Source of the DNA: Saccharopolyspora galaxeae
GTDB lineage: Bacteria > Actinomycetota > Actinomycetes > Mycobacteriales > Pseudonocardiaceae
DNA length: 64,000 nucleotides
Reading direction: 5' to 3'
NCBI RefSeq assembly: GCF_016526145.1
Contig: NZ_JADDUE010000002.1
Location: 124,001 to 188,000, forward strand
Under the pieces are notes generated by a model. The model searched no databases and was not told the DNA's origin. It was given only the letters and a program-made list of their open reading frames with translations. Shown here in pieces: positions 1-8,598 of this stretch (position 1 is the first letter of the stretch; the number at the start of each line of letters is the position of its first letter). Both the position numbers and the translations under genes were made by a program.

Positions 1-439
1 GGAAGCGCGGGTCCCAGTGGTGTCCGTTGGCGACCACGAGCAGGTCGAAGTGCCTGCGCTGCCCCCGCTGGGTGTCGAGCTCCCAGCCGCCTCCCGGAAC
101 TCGTCGCGCGTGCAAGACCTCGTTGCCGAACTCGATGCGGTCGGTGAGCCCGAACGCGGCGGCGTAGCCGTCCAGGTACTGCTTGATCTGCGTGTGGTGC
201 GGGAAGTCCGGGAACTCCGCGGGAATCGGGAAGTCCCGGAAGGACAGCTGGTGCTTGGAAGTGTCGATGTGCAGTGACCGGTAGGCGCTGCTGCGCCCGT
301 TCGGGTTCCCGAACGCCCAGTTGCCGCCGATGCGGTCGGACGACTCGAAGCAGCTGTAGCCCACCCCGTAGTCGCCGAGCATCTTGCCCGCGGTCAACCC
401 GCTGATCCCTGCTCCGATGATCGCGGCGGTGGGGGCCAT
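1..439 (-). CDS. Flavin-containing monooxygenase, C-terminus outside window
   Basis: The reading frame starts with ATG at 439 and runs off the left edge, so only about 146 N-terminal residues are visible. The protein opens with a dinucleotide-binding GxGxxG fold (IIGAGISGL) followed by SSDRIGGNW, the FAD-binding pattern of flavin-containing monooxygenases. Further on, DFPIPAEFPDFPHHTQIKQY resembles the FMO sequence that leads into the substrate domain. FMOs use NADPH and O2 to oxygenate nucleophilic N or S atoms, or act as Baeyer-Villiger enzymes. The substrate cannot be told from this fragment. It is divergent from the SDR gene at 552. Confidence 0.85.
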   Translation of the reverse strand, partial: MAPTAAIIGAGISGLTAGKMLGDYGVGYSCFESSDRIGGNWAFGNPNGRSSAYRSLHIDTSKHQLSFRDFPIPAEFPDFPHHTQIKQYLDGYAAAFGLTDRIEFGNEVLHARRVPGGGWELDTQRGQRRHFDLLVVANGHHWDPRF

Positions 440-551
440 GAGCACTCCTCGCGGAGCGCTTCCGGCGATCCGCCGGTTCGCCCCTGGTCAACGCAGGCGG
501 CCGGATCGTATGTTGGCAGCAGCCGAAAATCTTGTCCAGACAGGAGTCCAG

Positions 552-1304
552 ATGGGTGCTGCGGACCGGACCGGCGAACGAGTGGCTTTGGTCGTCGGGG
601 GCGCCTCGGGAATCGGGGCCGCCACGGCGCAGGCGCTGCGCGACGACGGCTGCCGGGTGATCACCGCCGATCTCGCCGCCGCGCAGCACACCCCGGACGT
701 CGCGGTGGACGTCACCGACGAGGAATCGGTGCGCGCGCTGTTCGAGGACGTGGCCGAACGCGAGAAGCGGCTGGACGTGGTGGTCAACAGCGTCGGCGTG
801 AGCACGCTCGCGCCGATCACGGACCTGGCGGCGGAGGAATTCCGCCGGGTGCTCGACGTGTGCCTGAGCGGCGCGTTCCTGGTGATCAAGCACGCGGGCC
901 GGAACATGTCGTCCGGCGGCTGCGTCGTGTCGCTGGCCTCGCTCAACGCGCGCCAGCCCGCCGAGGGCATGGCGGCCTACTGCTCGGCAAAGGCCGGTCT
1001 GGCGATGCTCACCGAGGTGGCCGCGCTGGAGCTGGCGGCACGCGGCATCCGGGTCAACGCGATCTCGCCGGGCCTGGTCGCGACACCGTTGACCGCTCCC
1101 GCCCTGGACGTTCCTGGTGTGCACGAGGACTACCTGGCGAACACGCCGCTCGGCCGATCCGGACGGCCGGAGGAGATCGCGGACGCTGCCGTGTTCATCA
1201 GCCGGAACGAATGGATGACCGGCGAGGTGATGGACCTCAACGGAGGCGCGCACCTGCGGCGCTACCCGGATCTGCTGGGACACGTGCGGCGGGAGTTCGG
1301 CTGA
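552..1304 (+). CDS. SDR family NAD(P)-dependent oxidoreductase
   Basis: A 250-residue classical short-chain dehydrogenase. The cofactor glycine motif GGASGIG is at residues 16-22, the NSVG strand-4 motif follows, and the catalytic Tyr/Lys lie in AYCSAKAG with the usual upstream Ser. I chose ATG 552 because a CAGGAG ribosome-binding site precedes it and the cofactor motif then has its normal distance from the N-terminus; the frame is open further upstream but without family sequence. The substrate is unknown. The neighbouring divergent FMO could share a degradative pathway, but nothing in the sequence proves that. Confidence 0.85.
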   Translation: MGAADRTGERVALVVGGASGIGAATAQALRDDGCRVITADLAAAQHTPDVAVDVTDEESVRALFEDVAEREKRLDVVVNSVGVSTLAPITDLAAEEFRRVLDVCLSGAFLVIKHAGRNMSSGGCVVSLASLNARQPAEGMAAYCSAKAGLAMLTEVAALELAARGIRVNAISPGLVATPLTAPALDVPGVHEDYLANTPLGRSGRPEEIADAAVFISRNEWMTGEVMDLNGGAHLRRYPDLLGHVRREFG

Positions 1305-1328
1305 GCCGGCCCGCCACCGGCCGTCCGG

Positions 1329-2114
1329 TCAGCGTCCCCAGGCGGAGTCGACGGCGAACAGGTAGTTCCGGGTTCCGGTGGTGACTTCCGCGGTGCGCAC
1401 CCAGGAACGCTTGTTCCAGGTGTACATCGCGTACCCGAGCCCGTGCAGGTGGTCGGTGAACTCGGCGGCGCTCGTGCGGTAGCGGGACAGGTGCCGGTCC
1501 TCGATCTCCAGCAGCAGCGTCGGGTGGTGGCGTTCGACGGTCGCCGCCGCGCCTTCGACGACGTTCGGCTCGAAACCTTCCACGTCCACCTTCATGAAGT
1601 CGACCCGCTCGACGCTCTGCTGCGCGCAGAACTCGTCGACCACGCGGATCGGGGTGCGCCAGGAGCGGGTCTTGGTGAACGTCGTGTCCGGCCTGGTCTG
1701 CCGCACGCCGTCGTTGACGTGCGCGTGCCCGTGGATCGGGGCGAATCCGAACTTCACCGGCAGCGCCATCTCCAGCGACCCGGGTTCGCTGCCCACCGCG
1801 GCGTCGGTGACGCGCACGTTTTGCAAGCCGCACGCGCGAACGCCCGTCCGCAGCACGCGCCGGGGCTTCGGCTGCGGCTCGAACGAGTACACCGCGCCCG
1901 CGGGCCCGGCCAGGCTCGCCAGCGTGAAGCTGTACATCCCGTAGGCGGCGCCGATGTCGAAGCAGACATCACCCGGGCGCACCAGCTCCGCCAGCCCCCG
2001 CAGTTCCGGCTCCGCCAGCGAGAGCGAAGCGGATCCGCGCAGCGCACCGGCGATCATCGCGAGCCGCCTGCCCGCGGGTCGCGCGGCCGGGCGGGCAGGA
2101 GCGTTCTCGGACAT
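1329..2114 (-). CDS. FkbM family methyltransferase
   Basis: A 261-residue SAM-dependent methyltransferase. The SAM-binding motif I is VCFDIGAAYGMYSF near residues 50-63. FMKVDVEGFEPNVVEG is the diagnostic FkbM segment (metal/acidic motif followed by EGFE). FkbM members O-methylate polyketides, sugars or cell-surface molecules; the substrate here is unknown. The gene is convergent with the SDR, with only a short gap. The N-terminal 25 residues are Ala/Arg/Pro-rich and probably disordered. No biosynthetic cluster surrounds it. Confidence 0.85.
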   Translation of the reverse strand: MSENAPARPAARPAGRRLAMIAGALRGSASLSLAEPELRGLAELVRPGDVCFDIGAAYGMYSFTLASLAGPAGAVYSFEPQPKPRRVLRTGVRACGLQNVRVTDAAVGSEPGSLEMALPVKFGFAPIHGHAHVNDGVRQTRPDTTFTKTRSWRTPIRVVDEFCAQQSVERVDFMKVDVEGFEPNVVEGAAATVERHHPTLLLEIEDRHLSRYRTSAAEFTDHLHGLGYAMYTWNKRSWVRTAEVTTGTRNYLFAVDSAWGR

Positions 2115-2222
2115 GGCGATCGACGATCCTTCACTGGTCGCTCGGGTGGGCGCGGCGCGATGCGCCGCGCCGTCGCCGAAGTCTAGCGAGCAGCGCGGGA
2201 GGCGTAGGCCGCCCTTCGCGGA

Positions 2223-3212
2223 TCAGTGCTGCGGAGCGTTCGCCCCGTTCACCGGCGGGCTCGGGACGCACGGCGGTTCTTCGGCGCCGGCCGGGTCGAG
2301 GGCGTTGAGCACGTACTGCTCGGCGCGGCGGTCGAACGAGATGCCCAAGTGGTCGGTGGCGTTGATCTCGCAACCGTCCTGCAGCAGGACGTTCGTGACG
2401 TTCGGGCCGTCGAGGAAGGCCGAGGTGTACGGGGTCACGATCTCGTCGTAGCGGGTTGCGACGACGGTGTAGTCGACACCGGGAACGGTGTCGCCGCCGG
2501 CGTTCAAGTCGGCCAGGAACGCGGAGTCGTGCATCTGGTCCCGCACCGAGTCACCGAGTCCGGCCTGCAGCAGTTCCGGCACGCCGGGCAGGTGCGCGAG
2601 CCCGTCCACGTCGGTGCCGTGGTTGGACGGCGCGAGTCCCACCAGGTGCCGGACCTTGTCCGCGCCGCTGAGTTCCTTCAGGTAGTAGCGCGGCATCATG
2701 CCGCCCTGCGAGTGCCCGACGATGTCGACCTGATCGCTGCCGGTGGCGGCGCGGACCTCGTCGACGAACCCGGACAGTTCAGCGGCCGACTGCGGCACCG
2801 GCGCGGTGCCTCCGGTGGGGAAGGCGCCGGGCAGCCCGACGCCGAGTCCGGTGTCCTGCCCGTAGTTGAACGCGAAGACGCAGTAGCCCTCGTTGGCCAG
2901 CCGCGGTGCCAGCGAGAACCCGTTGTAGGTCATGTTCTCGACGGTGCCGTGCACCAGGACCACCGGCCGGGGGTGTTCCGCGGAGGGTTTGCAGGTGAAG
3001 TCGTTGGCACCGGCGGGATCGGACCCGGGCCGGGCGGTCGCGTTGGCCAGCGCGGCCACCCCGGAGTTGACCACCGGGAGTTCGTCGGCCGCCGGATCGG
3101 CAGCCGCTGGTTGGACGGCTGCCGGGATCGACGTGCCCGCGGTGGCGAGCGCCATCGCCGCCACCGCGGTCCCGAGGCTGCCGATCTTTCGCGGGCGAGT
3201 CAGGTTCGGCAT
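2223..3212 (-). CDS. Secreted lipase / alpha-beta hydrolase
   Basis: A 329-residue secreted esterase/lipase. The ATG at 3212 has a strong AGGAGG site upstream and begins a signal peptide: a basic start, a hydrophobic AVAAMALATAG core and an Ala-rich cleavage region. The mature protein has the oxyanion strand VVLVHGTVENM and the nucleophile elbow GHSQGG (Ser), followed by an Asp and a His (NATDHLG) completing the triad. This resembles the actinobacterial EstA/lipase class 2 family, which hydrolyses triacylglycerols or short esters outside the cell. It is monocistronic, followed by FkbM on the same strand. Confidence 0.85.
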   Translation of the reverse strand: MPNLTRPRKIGSLGTAVAAMALATAGTSIPAAVQPAAADPAADELPVVNSGVAALANATARPGSDPAGANDFTCKPSAEHPRPVVLVHGTVENMTYNGFSLAPRLANEGYCVFAFNYGQDTGLGVGLPGAFPTGGTAPVPQSAAELSGFVDEVRAATGSDQVDIVGHSQGGMMPRYYLKELSGADKVRHLVGLAPSNHGTDVDGLAHLPGVPELLQAGLGDSVRDQMHDSAFLADLNAGGDTVPGVDYTVVATRYDEIVTPYTSAFLDGPNVTNVLLQDGCEINATDHLGISFDRRAEQYVLNALDPAGAEEPPCVPSPPVNGANAPQH

Positions 3213-3332
3213 TGAACCCACACCTCCTGAGCAACATCGCACAGATCAATGGATCAACCGATTCCGCGATTCGGCGGAGACGGTTTGGTGACTCAGGTCA
3301 CTTGATCTGCCGAGTTCGGTGCGGGTGCGGGC

Positions 3333-3980
3333 TCAGCCCGAGTCGCCCAGCAGGCGGCGCAGTTCGTCCAGGTCCGTGACGATCACCTGCCGGTAGCGCC
3401 GCAGCACGATGCCCTGCTTCTCCAAGCCGTGCAGCACCTTCTCCACCGTGCGGCGCCGAACTCCGGACAGCGAAGCCAGATCGTCGTGGCTCAGCGGGGT
3501 GCCGAGCCGGTGGCTGCCGTCCCGGTCCAGGACTCCGTAGGTCTGCATGACCTCCAGCAGCACGCGCTGCACCCGGTCCGGCGCGCTGTGCTGCGCGTTG
3601 TCCACCCGGCGCCGGTTGGCCCAGCGCAGCCGCTCGTTGACCATCCTGGTGAGTTCGAAGGAAGCGTCCGCGTGCCGGTGCAGGAAGTCGTTGAAGTCCG
3701 CGGACTTGACCAGCTTCGCGCGTGCGCGCGTGCCCGCGGTGACCATCGCCGAGCGGGGGCGCTGCTCCATCGCGGCCATCTCGCCGACCAGGTCGCCGCC
3801 GAACCGCACGCCGAGCAGCGCGAACCCGCCGGCCGCCGAGACCGCCTGCACCTTCGCCGAACCGTGCAGCAGCAGGACGACGTGGGTGCTCTCGTCGCCC
3901 TGGCGCAGGATCGTCTCGCCCGCCTCGAAGATCTTCACCGTGCCCAGCCCGAGCAGCGCGTCCCGGGTCGGCGGGCGCAA
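3333..3980 (-). CDS. Crp/Fnr family transcriptional regulator
   Basis: An N-terminal cyclic-nucleotide-binding jelly roll (FEAGETILRQGDESTHVVLLL, GGDLVGEMAAMEQRPRSA) is followed by the linker helix (MVNERLRWANRRRVDN) and a C-terminal winged HTH (LSHDDLASLSGVRRRTVEKVL). The whole length matches actinobacterial Crp-like regulators. The only canonical start in frame is TTG at 3980, which leaves 215 residues. Family-like sequence (EWPDASLLARL) continues upstream to a GGGGAGGA motif, so true initiation may use a rare codon such as ATC at about 4038. The gene is divergent from the PAP2-like gene. Ligand and targets are unknown. Confidence 0.85.
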   Translation of the reverse strand: MRPPTRDALLGLGTVKIFEAGETILRQGDESTHVVLLLHGSAKVQAVSAAGGFALLGVRFGGDLVGEMAAMEQRPRSAMVTAGTRARAKLVKSADFNDFLHRHADASFELTRMVNERLRWANRRRVDNAQHSAPDRVQRVLLEVMQTYGVLDRDGSHRLGTPLSHDDLASLSGVRRRTVEKVLHGLEKQGIVLRRYRQVIVTDLDELRRLLGDSG

Positions 3981-4278
3981 CCGCGCGAGCAGGCTGGCGT
4001 CCGGCCACTCGATGGCATCGGAGTTCGTTCGTTCGGCGATGACCCGATCCTCCCCAGCAGGCGGTGCCGCAACCGGCTCATGCTGTCGTCGGTTGATCGC
4101 TCTCGGTAACCGCTGACCGGGTGATCTTCGTCAGCGCAGGCGGAGCTCCGCGCGGTGGGTCGCTCGGCGGGCGCCGATGCTGCGCCCCTCCGATCAGCGG
4201 GGAATTTCCACGGCGAGATCCACTGAGTTGAGTGATCATGGTGCGGGAGGCGCAGGGCACCAGCCGGGGAGGTCGGAC

Positions 4279-4917
4279 ATGACCGAGGTCAACACGAGGA
4301 CCAGAGCGAGGTTCGAGGCCGCATGGGCGCAGCGCGCCTCCGCGGACGTATTAGCGCTGCTGCTGACCGAACTGTTCTCCCCGTCGCTGATCGTGCTGGT
4401 GCTGCCGCTGGCAGTGGCCTGGAGCGCGACGCACGAGCCGTGGGCGACCCTGGGCTGGGGCCTGTTCGTGTCGCTGACCAGCAGCGTGCTGCCGATGTCG
4501 GGGATCGTCGCCGGCTCCCGGCTCGGCTGGTGGGACGGCCACCACGTGCGCAACCGGGAAGGCAGGCTGATCCCGTTCGCGCTGCTAATCGTGCTGAGTT
4601 CGCTCGGCCTCGGAGTGCTGCTGCGGGCGGGCGCACCGCACCTGATGGTCGCGCTGGACGTCGCGATGCTCACCGCGCTGCTGGCGATCGCGCTGATCAC
4701 GGTGTGGTGGAAGGTTTCGGTGCACACCGCGGTCGCAGCCGGTGCGGTGGCGATCCTGGCGGTCGTCTACTCCGGCTGGTTGCTGGTGCTGTGGCTGCTG
4801 GTGGTGGCCATCGGGTGGTCGCGGGTGCGGCTGGGCGAGCACACCGCGGCTCAGGTCGTGGTCGGTGCCCTGATGGGGATCGTCGCAGGCGGGGCGGGTT
4901 ACCTGCTGGCGGTTTGA
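4279..4917 (+). CDS. PAP2-like integral membrane protein
   Basis: A 212-residue protein with about five to six hydrophobic segments. The C-terminal segment SRVRLGEHTAAQVVVGALMG matches the SRxxxGxHxxxDxxxG signature of PAP2 phosphatases, with Gln where the last acidic residue usually sits. The first signature (KxxxxxxRP) is only loosely recognisable around RNREGRLIP. ATG 4279 is preceded by GGGGAGG. PAP2 enzymes remove phosphate from isoprenoid or phosphatidic acid substrates at the membrane. The degenerate motifs leave open whether this one is catalytically active. Confidence 0.7.
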   Translation: MTEVNTRTRARFEAAWAQRASADVLALLLTELFSPSLIVLVLPLAVAWSATHEPWATLGWGLFVSLTSSVLPMSGIVAGSRLGWWDGHHVRNREGRLIPFALLIVLSSLGLGVLLRAGAPHLMVALDVAMLTALLAIALITVWWKVSVHTAVAAGAVAILAVVYSGWLLVLWLLVVAIGWSRVRLGEHTAAQVVVGALMGIVAGGAGYLLAV

Positions 4918-4922
4918 GCTGG

Positions 4923-5540
4923 TCAGATCGGGACTTCGGCGTAGCGGACCGCGCCGAGTTCGGCCTGTGCGGACCCGTTGGTGGCCTGCGCGAGCCACAC
5001 CTCGAACGCTTCGACCTCGTCCACCGGCACGTGCAGCTCGAACCGCACCCGCGCCGCGTAGTCCACATCGGACACCGTGAATCCGGCCGCCCGCAGGTCG
5101 TTGTCCAGCCTTCCCGCCGCGGCGTGGTCAACAGTGGTGAAGACCACGCGCACCGGCCGCAGCTCGACCAGGCCCACCTGCTCCAGCGCCGCCGACACCG
5201 CTGAGCCGTAGGCGCGGACCAGCCCGCCCGCGCCGAGCAGCACTCCGCCGAAGTAGCGCGACACCACGGCGATCACGCCGGTGATCTCGTTGCGCCGCAA
5301 CACTTCCAGCATCGGCGCACCCGCGGTGCCGGCCGGCTCGCCGTCGTCGTTGGACCGCTGGGTGCGGCCGTGGTCGAGCACCTGCGCCGAGCAGTGGTGC
5401 CGCGCCTCGTGGTGCAGCTTGCGCTGCTCGGCGACGAAGTCCTTGGCCTGCTGCTCGGTCTCCACCCGGGCGAGCACGCAGCGGAATCGGGAGCGCTTGA
5501 TCACCAGCTCGTGCTCGCCGTCGGCGCGAATTCGGCGCAT
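4923..5540 (-). CDS. YigZ / IMPACT family protein
   Basis: A 205-residue UPF0029/IMPACT protein. The core signature is present: KRSRFRCVLARV, the HHCSAQVLDHG region, DDGEPAGTAGAPML and SRYFGGVLLGAGGL. A C-terminal ferredoxin-like DUF1949 domain follows (residues about 140-200). YigZ proteins are widespread, and the eukaryotic homologue regulates Gcn2; the bacterial role is not firmly established. It ends next to the PAP2-like gene, convergent with it, and is not obviously part of an operon. Confidence 0.88.
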   Translation of the reverse strand: MRRIRADGEHELVIKRSRFRCVLARVETEQQAKDFVAEQRKLHHEARHHCSAQVLDHGRTQRSNDDGEPAGTAGAPMLEVLRRNEITGVIAVVSRYFGGVLLGAGGLVRAYGSAVSAALEQVGLVELRPVRVVFTTVDHAAAGRLDNDLRAAGFTVSDVDYAARVRFELHVPVDEVEAFEVWLAQATNGSAQAELGAVRYAEVPI

Positions 5541-5705
5541 CGACTCCCCTTCCCGATCGCAACGCTTCTACCTGCGACGATGGTGAGGTCAGTCACCTGA
5601 ACAAGCCCGATTCGCCCGGCAGCGGGGGCGTCGCGGGGTCGCTACCGCAGGTCATCCCGTTCATCCTGGCGTCACCCGGACGCGATTTTCCGTTCCGCCT
5701 CACGG

Positions 5706-5718
5706 GGACGTAACGTCC
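5706..5718. promoter_or_regulatory. 13-bp palindrome upstream of small gene
   Basis: GGACGT-A-ACGTCC is a perfect dyad ending 6 bp before the ATG at 5725. It overlaps the expected ribosome-binding position, so a protein bound there could block expression. It might equally be chance. No consensus for a named regulator is claimed. Confidence 0.35.
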
Positions 5719-5724
5719 TCGGTC

Positions 5725-5928
5725 ATGGAGCAGTCATCGAGTCCGCTGGAGCCTGGCACCAGGGTGCGTGCCTCGTTCGGCCGGTTCCGCGATCAGGTCG
5801 GCACGGTGGTGGAGACCGCGTCAGGGCTTCCCGACGTCTTCGACGGCCCAGTGCTGTGGGTCCGGTTCGACGGCGAGGAGGAGCCGGGGCTGGTGGCGGG
5901 CCGGTTCCTCGAACCAGCCGCCGCCTGA
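5725..5928 (+). CDS. Small hypothetical protein, 67 aa
   Basis: It is predicted to be soluble, acidic and rich in beta strand (GTRVRASFGRFRDQVGTVVET, LWVRFDGEEEPGLVAGRFLEP). The pattern of short strands with a central GxV turn recalls SH3-like/KOW folds that hold a strand pair around a loop, but I cannot name a family. Codon usage (G/C third positions) fits a real gene. A 13-bp palindrome replaces a normal ribosome-binding site, so it may be regulated or translated from a short leader. Downstream is a hairpin shared with the convergent MetE-like gene. Confidence 0.6.
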   Translation: MEQSSSPLEPGTRVRASFGRFRDQVGTVVETASGLPDVFDGPVLWVRFDGEEEPGLVAGRFLEPAAA

Positions 5929-6000
5929 GCGCCGGGACCGAGGGTGCGCGGCGGTGCGCCGCCGCGGGCACTGCTGCCATGCACGACGGAACCTCCTCAC

Positions 6001-6023
6001 GGCGGTCCCGCGGCAGGACCGCC
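6001..6023. terminator. Hairpin between convergent genes
   Basis: GGCGGTCC and GGACCGCC form an 8-bp GC stem with a 7-nt loop. It lies between the ends of the 67-aa gene (+) and the MetE-like gene (-), with no T-run, as is common for terminators in high-GC actinobacteria. It could serve both strands. Confidence 0.5.
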
Positions 6024-6036
6024 GCGCGGGCTCCGC

Positions 6037-7158
6037 TCAGCCCCAGACGTCCTGGGCGACCTGCACGACCAGCCGCAGCTTCGCGACCTCCTGCTCGTAG
6101 CTGAGCGCGTTGCCTTCCTTGGTGGAGGCGAATCCGCACTGCGGTGACAGGCACAGCTGGTCCAGGTCGACGTAGCGGGACGCCTCTTCGATCCGGCGCT
6201 TGAGCTCGTCGGCCGACTCCAGCTCGCCGCTCTTCGTGGTGACCAGCCCGAGCACCACCTGCTTGCCCTTCGGCACGAACCGCAGCGGGGCGAATCCGCC
6301 GGAGCGGGCGTCGTCGAACTCCAGGAAGAACCCGTCCACGTCGAGCTGGTTGAACAGCGACTCGGCCACGAACTCGTAGCCGCCCTCGGCCACCCAGGAC
6401 GAGCGGTAGTTGCCGCGGCACATGTGCGTGGTCACCGACATCGACTTCGGGCGCTCGGCCAGCGAAGCGTTGATCAGCTCGATGGTCCGCAGGTGCTCGT
6501 GCTCGGCGTCGTCGCCGCGCGCGGCCAGCTGCTCGCGCTGCTTGGGGTCGTTGAGGTAGGCGAGGCTGGTGTCGTCCAGCTGCAGGTAGTGGCAGCCCAT
6601 CCCGGCCAGCGCGTGCACCTCGGCGCGGTAGGCCGCGGCGAGGTCCGCGCGGAACTCGGCCAGGTCCGGGTACACCTCCGGATCGATCGCCGCCCGGCCG
6701 CCGCGGTACTGCACCATCCCCGGCGACGGGATGGTCAGCTTCGGCGTGGTCCTGGTCGTGCGGTCGGCCAGCGCGGTGAAGGCGTCGCCGAAGATCGGCT
6801 CGTCCAGCCCGAGCTTGCCGTCCACCCGCATCTCCGGGGTGGCGAACTCGATGTCGCCCGCGGCGTTGTGGAACTGCACGGTCAGCGACGAGTCCTGCAC
6901 CTGGGAGATCCCGCGCAGCTGGTACAGGAAGTCCATGTGCCAGGAGCTGCGGCGGAACTCGCCGTCGGTGGCGCTGGACAGGCCCACCTCTTCCTGCATC
7001 GCGACCACGTCGGTGACCGCTTCGTCCTCGGCCTGCCGCAGCCCGGCGGCGTCCAGGCGACCGGCCGCGAACTCGTCGCGGGCCTCCAGCAAGCGGGGCG
7101 GGCGGAGCAGGCTGCCGACGTGGTCGGCGCGGAACGGCGGTGCGACGCGAGGGGTCAT
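6037..7158 (-). CDS. MetE-like cobalamin-independent methionine synthase family protein
   Basis: A 373-residue protein covering only the catalytic C-terminal barrel of the MetE family, half the length of full MetE, like the YxjG/YxjH group. It begins FRADHVGSLLRP, contains the Asp motif YLQLDDTSLAYLND, and ends with LCLSPQCGFAST carrying the zinc-ligand Cys. Such proteins transfer methyl groups from folates or other donors to thiols such as homocysteine; the physiological donor of the short forms is uncertain. ATG 7158 fits the conserved N-terminus. It is divergent from the FAD monooxygenase. Confidence 0.85.
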   Translation of the reverse strand: MTPRVAPPFRADHVGSLLRPPRLLEARDEFAAGRLDAAGLRQAEDEAVTDVVAMQEEVGLSSATDGEFRRSSWHMDFLYQLRGISQVQDSSLTVQFHNAAGDIEFATPEMRVDGKLGLDEPIFGDAFTALADRTTRTTPKLTIPSPGMVQYRGGRAAIDPEVYPDLAEFRADLAAAYRAEVHALAGMGCHYLQLDDTSLAYLNDPKQREQLAARGDDAEHEHLRTIELINASLAERPKSMSVTTHMCRGNYRSSWVAEGGYEFVAESLFNQLDVDGFFLEFDDARSGGFAPLRFVPKGKQVVLGLVTTKSGELESADELKRRIEEASRYVDLDQLCLSPQCGFASTKEGNALSYEQEVAKLRLVVQVAQDVWG

Positions 7159-7345
7159 GGCCCGGCAAGATACTGCCCGCCGCGAGGCCGTGCGGAGCCC
7201 GCTTGCCACTGGGCGGATGATCCCAGCGCAACCGGCCCGCAGGGAGGCATTCGTCACCATATGTGAGTAACGACAACCGGGATACTCCGGACGGGTGGCT
7301 AAAATATCGCCACGGCAGACCAGCTTCGCGGGACGGATGGAGACC

Positions 7346-8479
7346 ATGCGCGTTCTCGTCATCGGCGCCGGGATCGGTGGCCTCGCCGCGGCCAAAGGAC
7401 TGCTCGAGGCCGGTCACGACGTGGAGGTCTTCGAGCACGCGGAGGCGCTGCGGGACGGCGGCGCGGCGGTGACGGTGTGGAGCAACGGAACCGCGGCGCT
7501 CGGCCAGCTCGGTGTGTCGCTGGCCGACGTGGGCAGGCCGCTGCACAGCCTCCGCTCGATCACCGATTCCGGGCGGCTGCTGTGGGAAGCCGACCTCGCC
7601 GACGTCACCGAACGCCTCGGCTCCCCCACCATCGAAACCCCGCGCAGGCTGCTCACCGGCAAGCTGGCGGCCGCGCTGCCCACGCACGTGCTGCACTTCG
7701 GCCGCCGCTGCACCGGCGTCGCGGAGACCGCGGACCGGGTCGTCGCGCGCTTCGCCGACGGCACCAGCGCCGAAGGAGACGTGCTGATCGGCGCGGACGG
7801 GCAGCGCTCGGTGGTGCGCAACCAGGTGCTCGGCGGGCGGCCCGCGCGGATGACCGGCTGGGCGAGCTGGCAAGGACTCACCCGCAGCGACCTGCCCATG
7901 GCGCAGGGGAACCAGACCGTGAACATCGCGGGGCGGGTCGCGCACTGCGGATTCATCCCGGCAGGCGGCGGCCTGCTGCACTGGTGGTTCGACCTGCCGT
8001 GGCAGGACGGCGAGCCGATCGGATCGGTCCGCGAGCTGCGCCGGGCGTTCGCCGGCTGGCCGGATCCGGTTTGGCCGCTGCTGGAGGAGATCGGCCCGGA
8101 GGACGTGGGCTTCTTCCCGCACATCCGGCACAAGGTTCCGCGGATCTGGGGCGGGCCGCGCACCACGCTGATCGGTGACGCCGTGCACGCGATGCCGCCC
8201 GCGGTGGCGCAGGCGGCGAACCAGACGCTGGAGGACGCCTGGCTGCTGTCGCACCTGCTCGGGGCCGTCGAGCGGCATCCGGAGGAGGCGCTGCGCAGCT
8301 ACGAGTGCGAACGCAGGTCACGCGTGCTGAAGGTGTCGCGCACCGCCGCGCTCACCTCGGCGCAGCGCAGCACGCCGCTGCAGCGGCTCGGCCGGATGCC
8401 GAAGTCGATCGCCACCCGAAGCCAGGTCGCGTCGCTGCGCTCCGGCAGCACCGTCCTGCGCCCCCTGCCCGCCACCTGA
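7346..8479 (+). CDS. FAD-dependent monooxygenase (PHBH-like)
   Basis: A single-component flavoprotein monooxygenase of about 377 residues. Three group A signatures are visible: the GxGxxG Rossmann motif in VLVIGAGIGGLAAAKGL, the DG motif in VLIGADGQRSVVR and the GD motif in TTLIGDAVHAMPP. These enzymes use NAD(P)H and O2 to hydroxylate aromatic or related substrates. The start is uncertain: GTG 7295, ATG 7337 and ATG 7346 are all in frame. I chose 7346 because the Rossmann strand then begins immediately. The substrate is unknown. Confidence 0.85.
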   Translation: MRVLVIGAGIGGLAAAKGLLEAGHDVEVFEHAEALRDGGAAVTVWSNGTAALGQLGVSLADVGRPLHSLRSITDSGRLLWEADLADVTERLGSPTIETPRRLLTGKLAAALPTHVLHFGRRCTGVAETADRVVARFADGTSAEGDVLIGADGQRSVVRNQVLGGRPARMTGWASWQGLTRSDLPMAQGNQTVNIAGRVAHCGFIPAGGGLLHWWFDLPWQDGEPIGSVRELRRAFAGWPDPVWPLLEEIGPEDVGFFPHIRHKVPRIWGGPRTTLIGDAVHAMPPAVAQAANQTLEDAWLLSHLLGAVERHPEEALRSYECERRSRVLKVSRTAALTSAQRSTPLQRLGRMPKSIATRSQVASLRSGSTVLRPLPAT

Positions 8480-8531
8480 AGCCGGAACACCCCTGCACTC
8501 CGATCGGCGCTGCGCCCGGAGCCCGGCCGCG

Positions 8532-8565
8532 AAAAGGCCCGCCCGGCGGGTGCCGAGCGGGCCTT
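8532..8565 (-). terminator. Rho-independent terminator of aldo/keto reductase gene
   Basis: AAGGCCCGC and GCGGGCCTT form a perfect 9-bp stem (8534-8542, 8557-8565). Read on the minus strand the stem is followed by a short TTTT run, directly downstream of the aldo/keto reductase stop. Confidence 0.75.
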
Positions 8566-8598
8566 GGCGTCGCTTCGATCAGCGATGAGTGGTGTCGA

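Noticed and set aside
5725-7158. A very long open frame on the minus strand over 5723-8278, covering several genes
   Set aside because: It is an alternative frame across the MetE-like gene and the opposite-strand monooxygenase, Arg/Pro-rich without any domain; a by-product of high GC.
7159-7345. Possible cobalamin or SAM riboswitch in the leader of the MetE-like gene (a GCCACTGG-like string is present)
   Set aside because: The string is on the opposite strand to the gene, and the other conserved blocks of a B12 riboswitch are missing.
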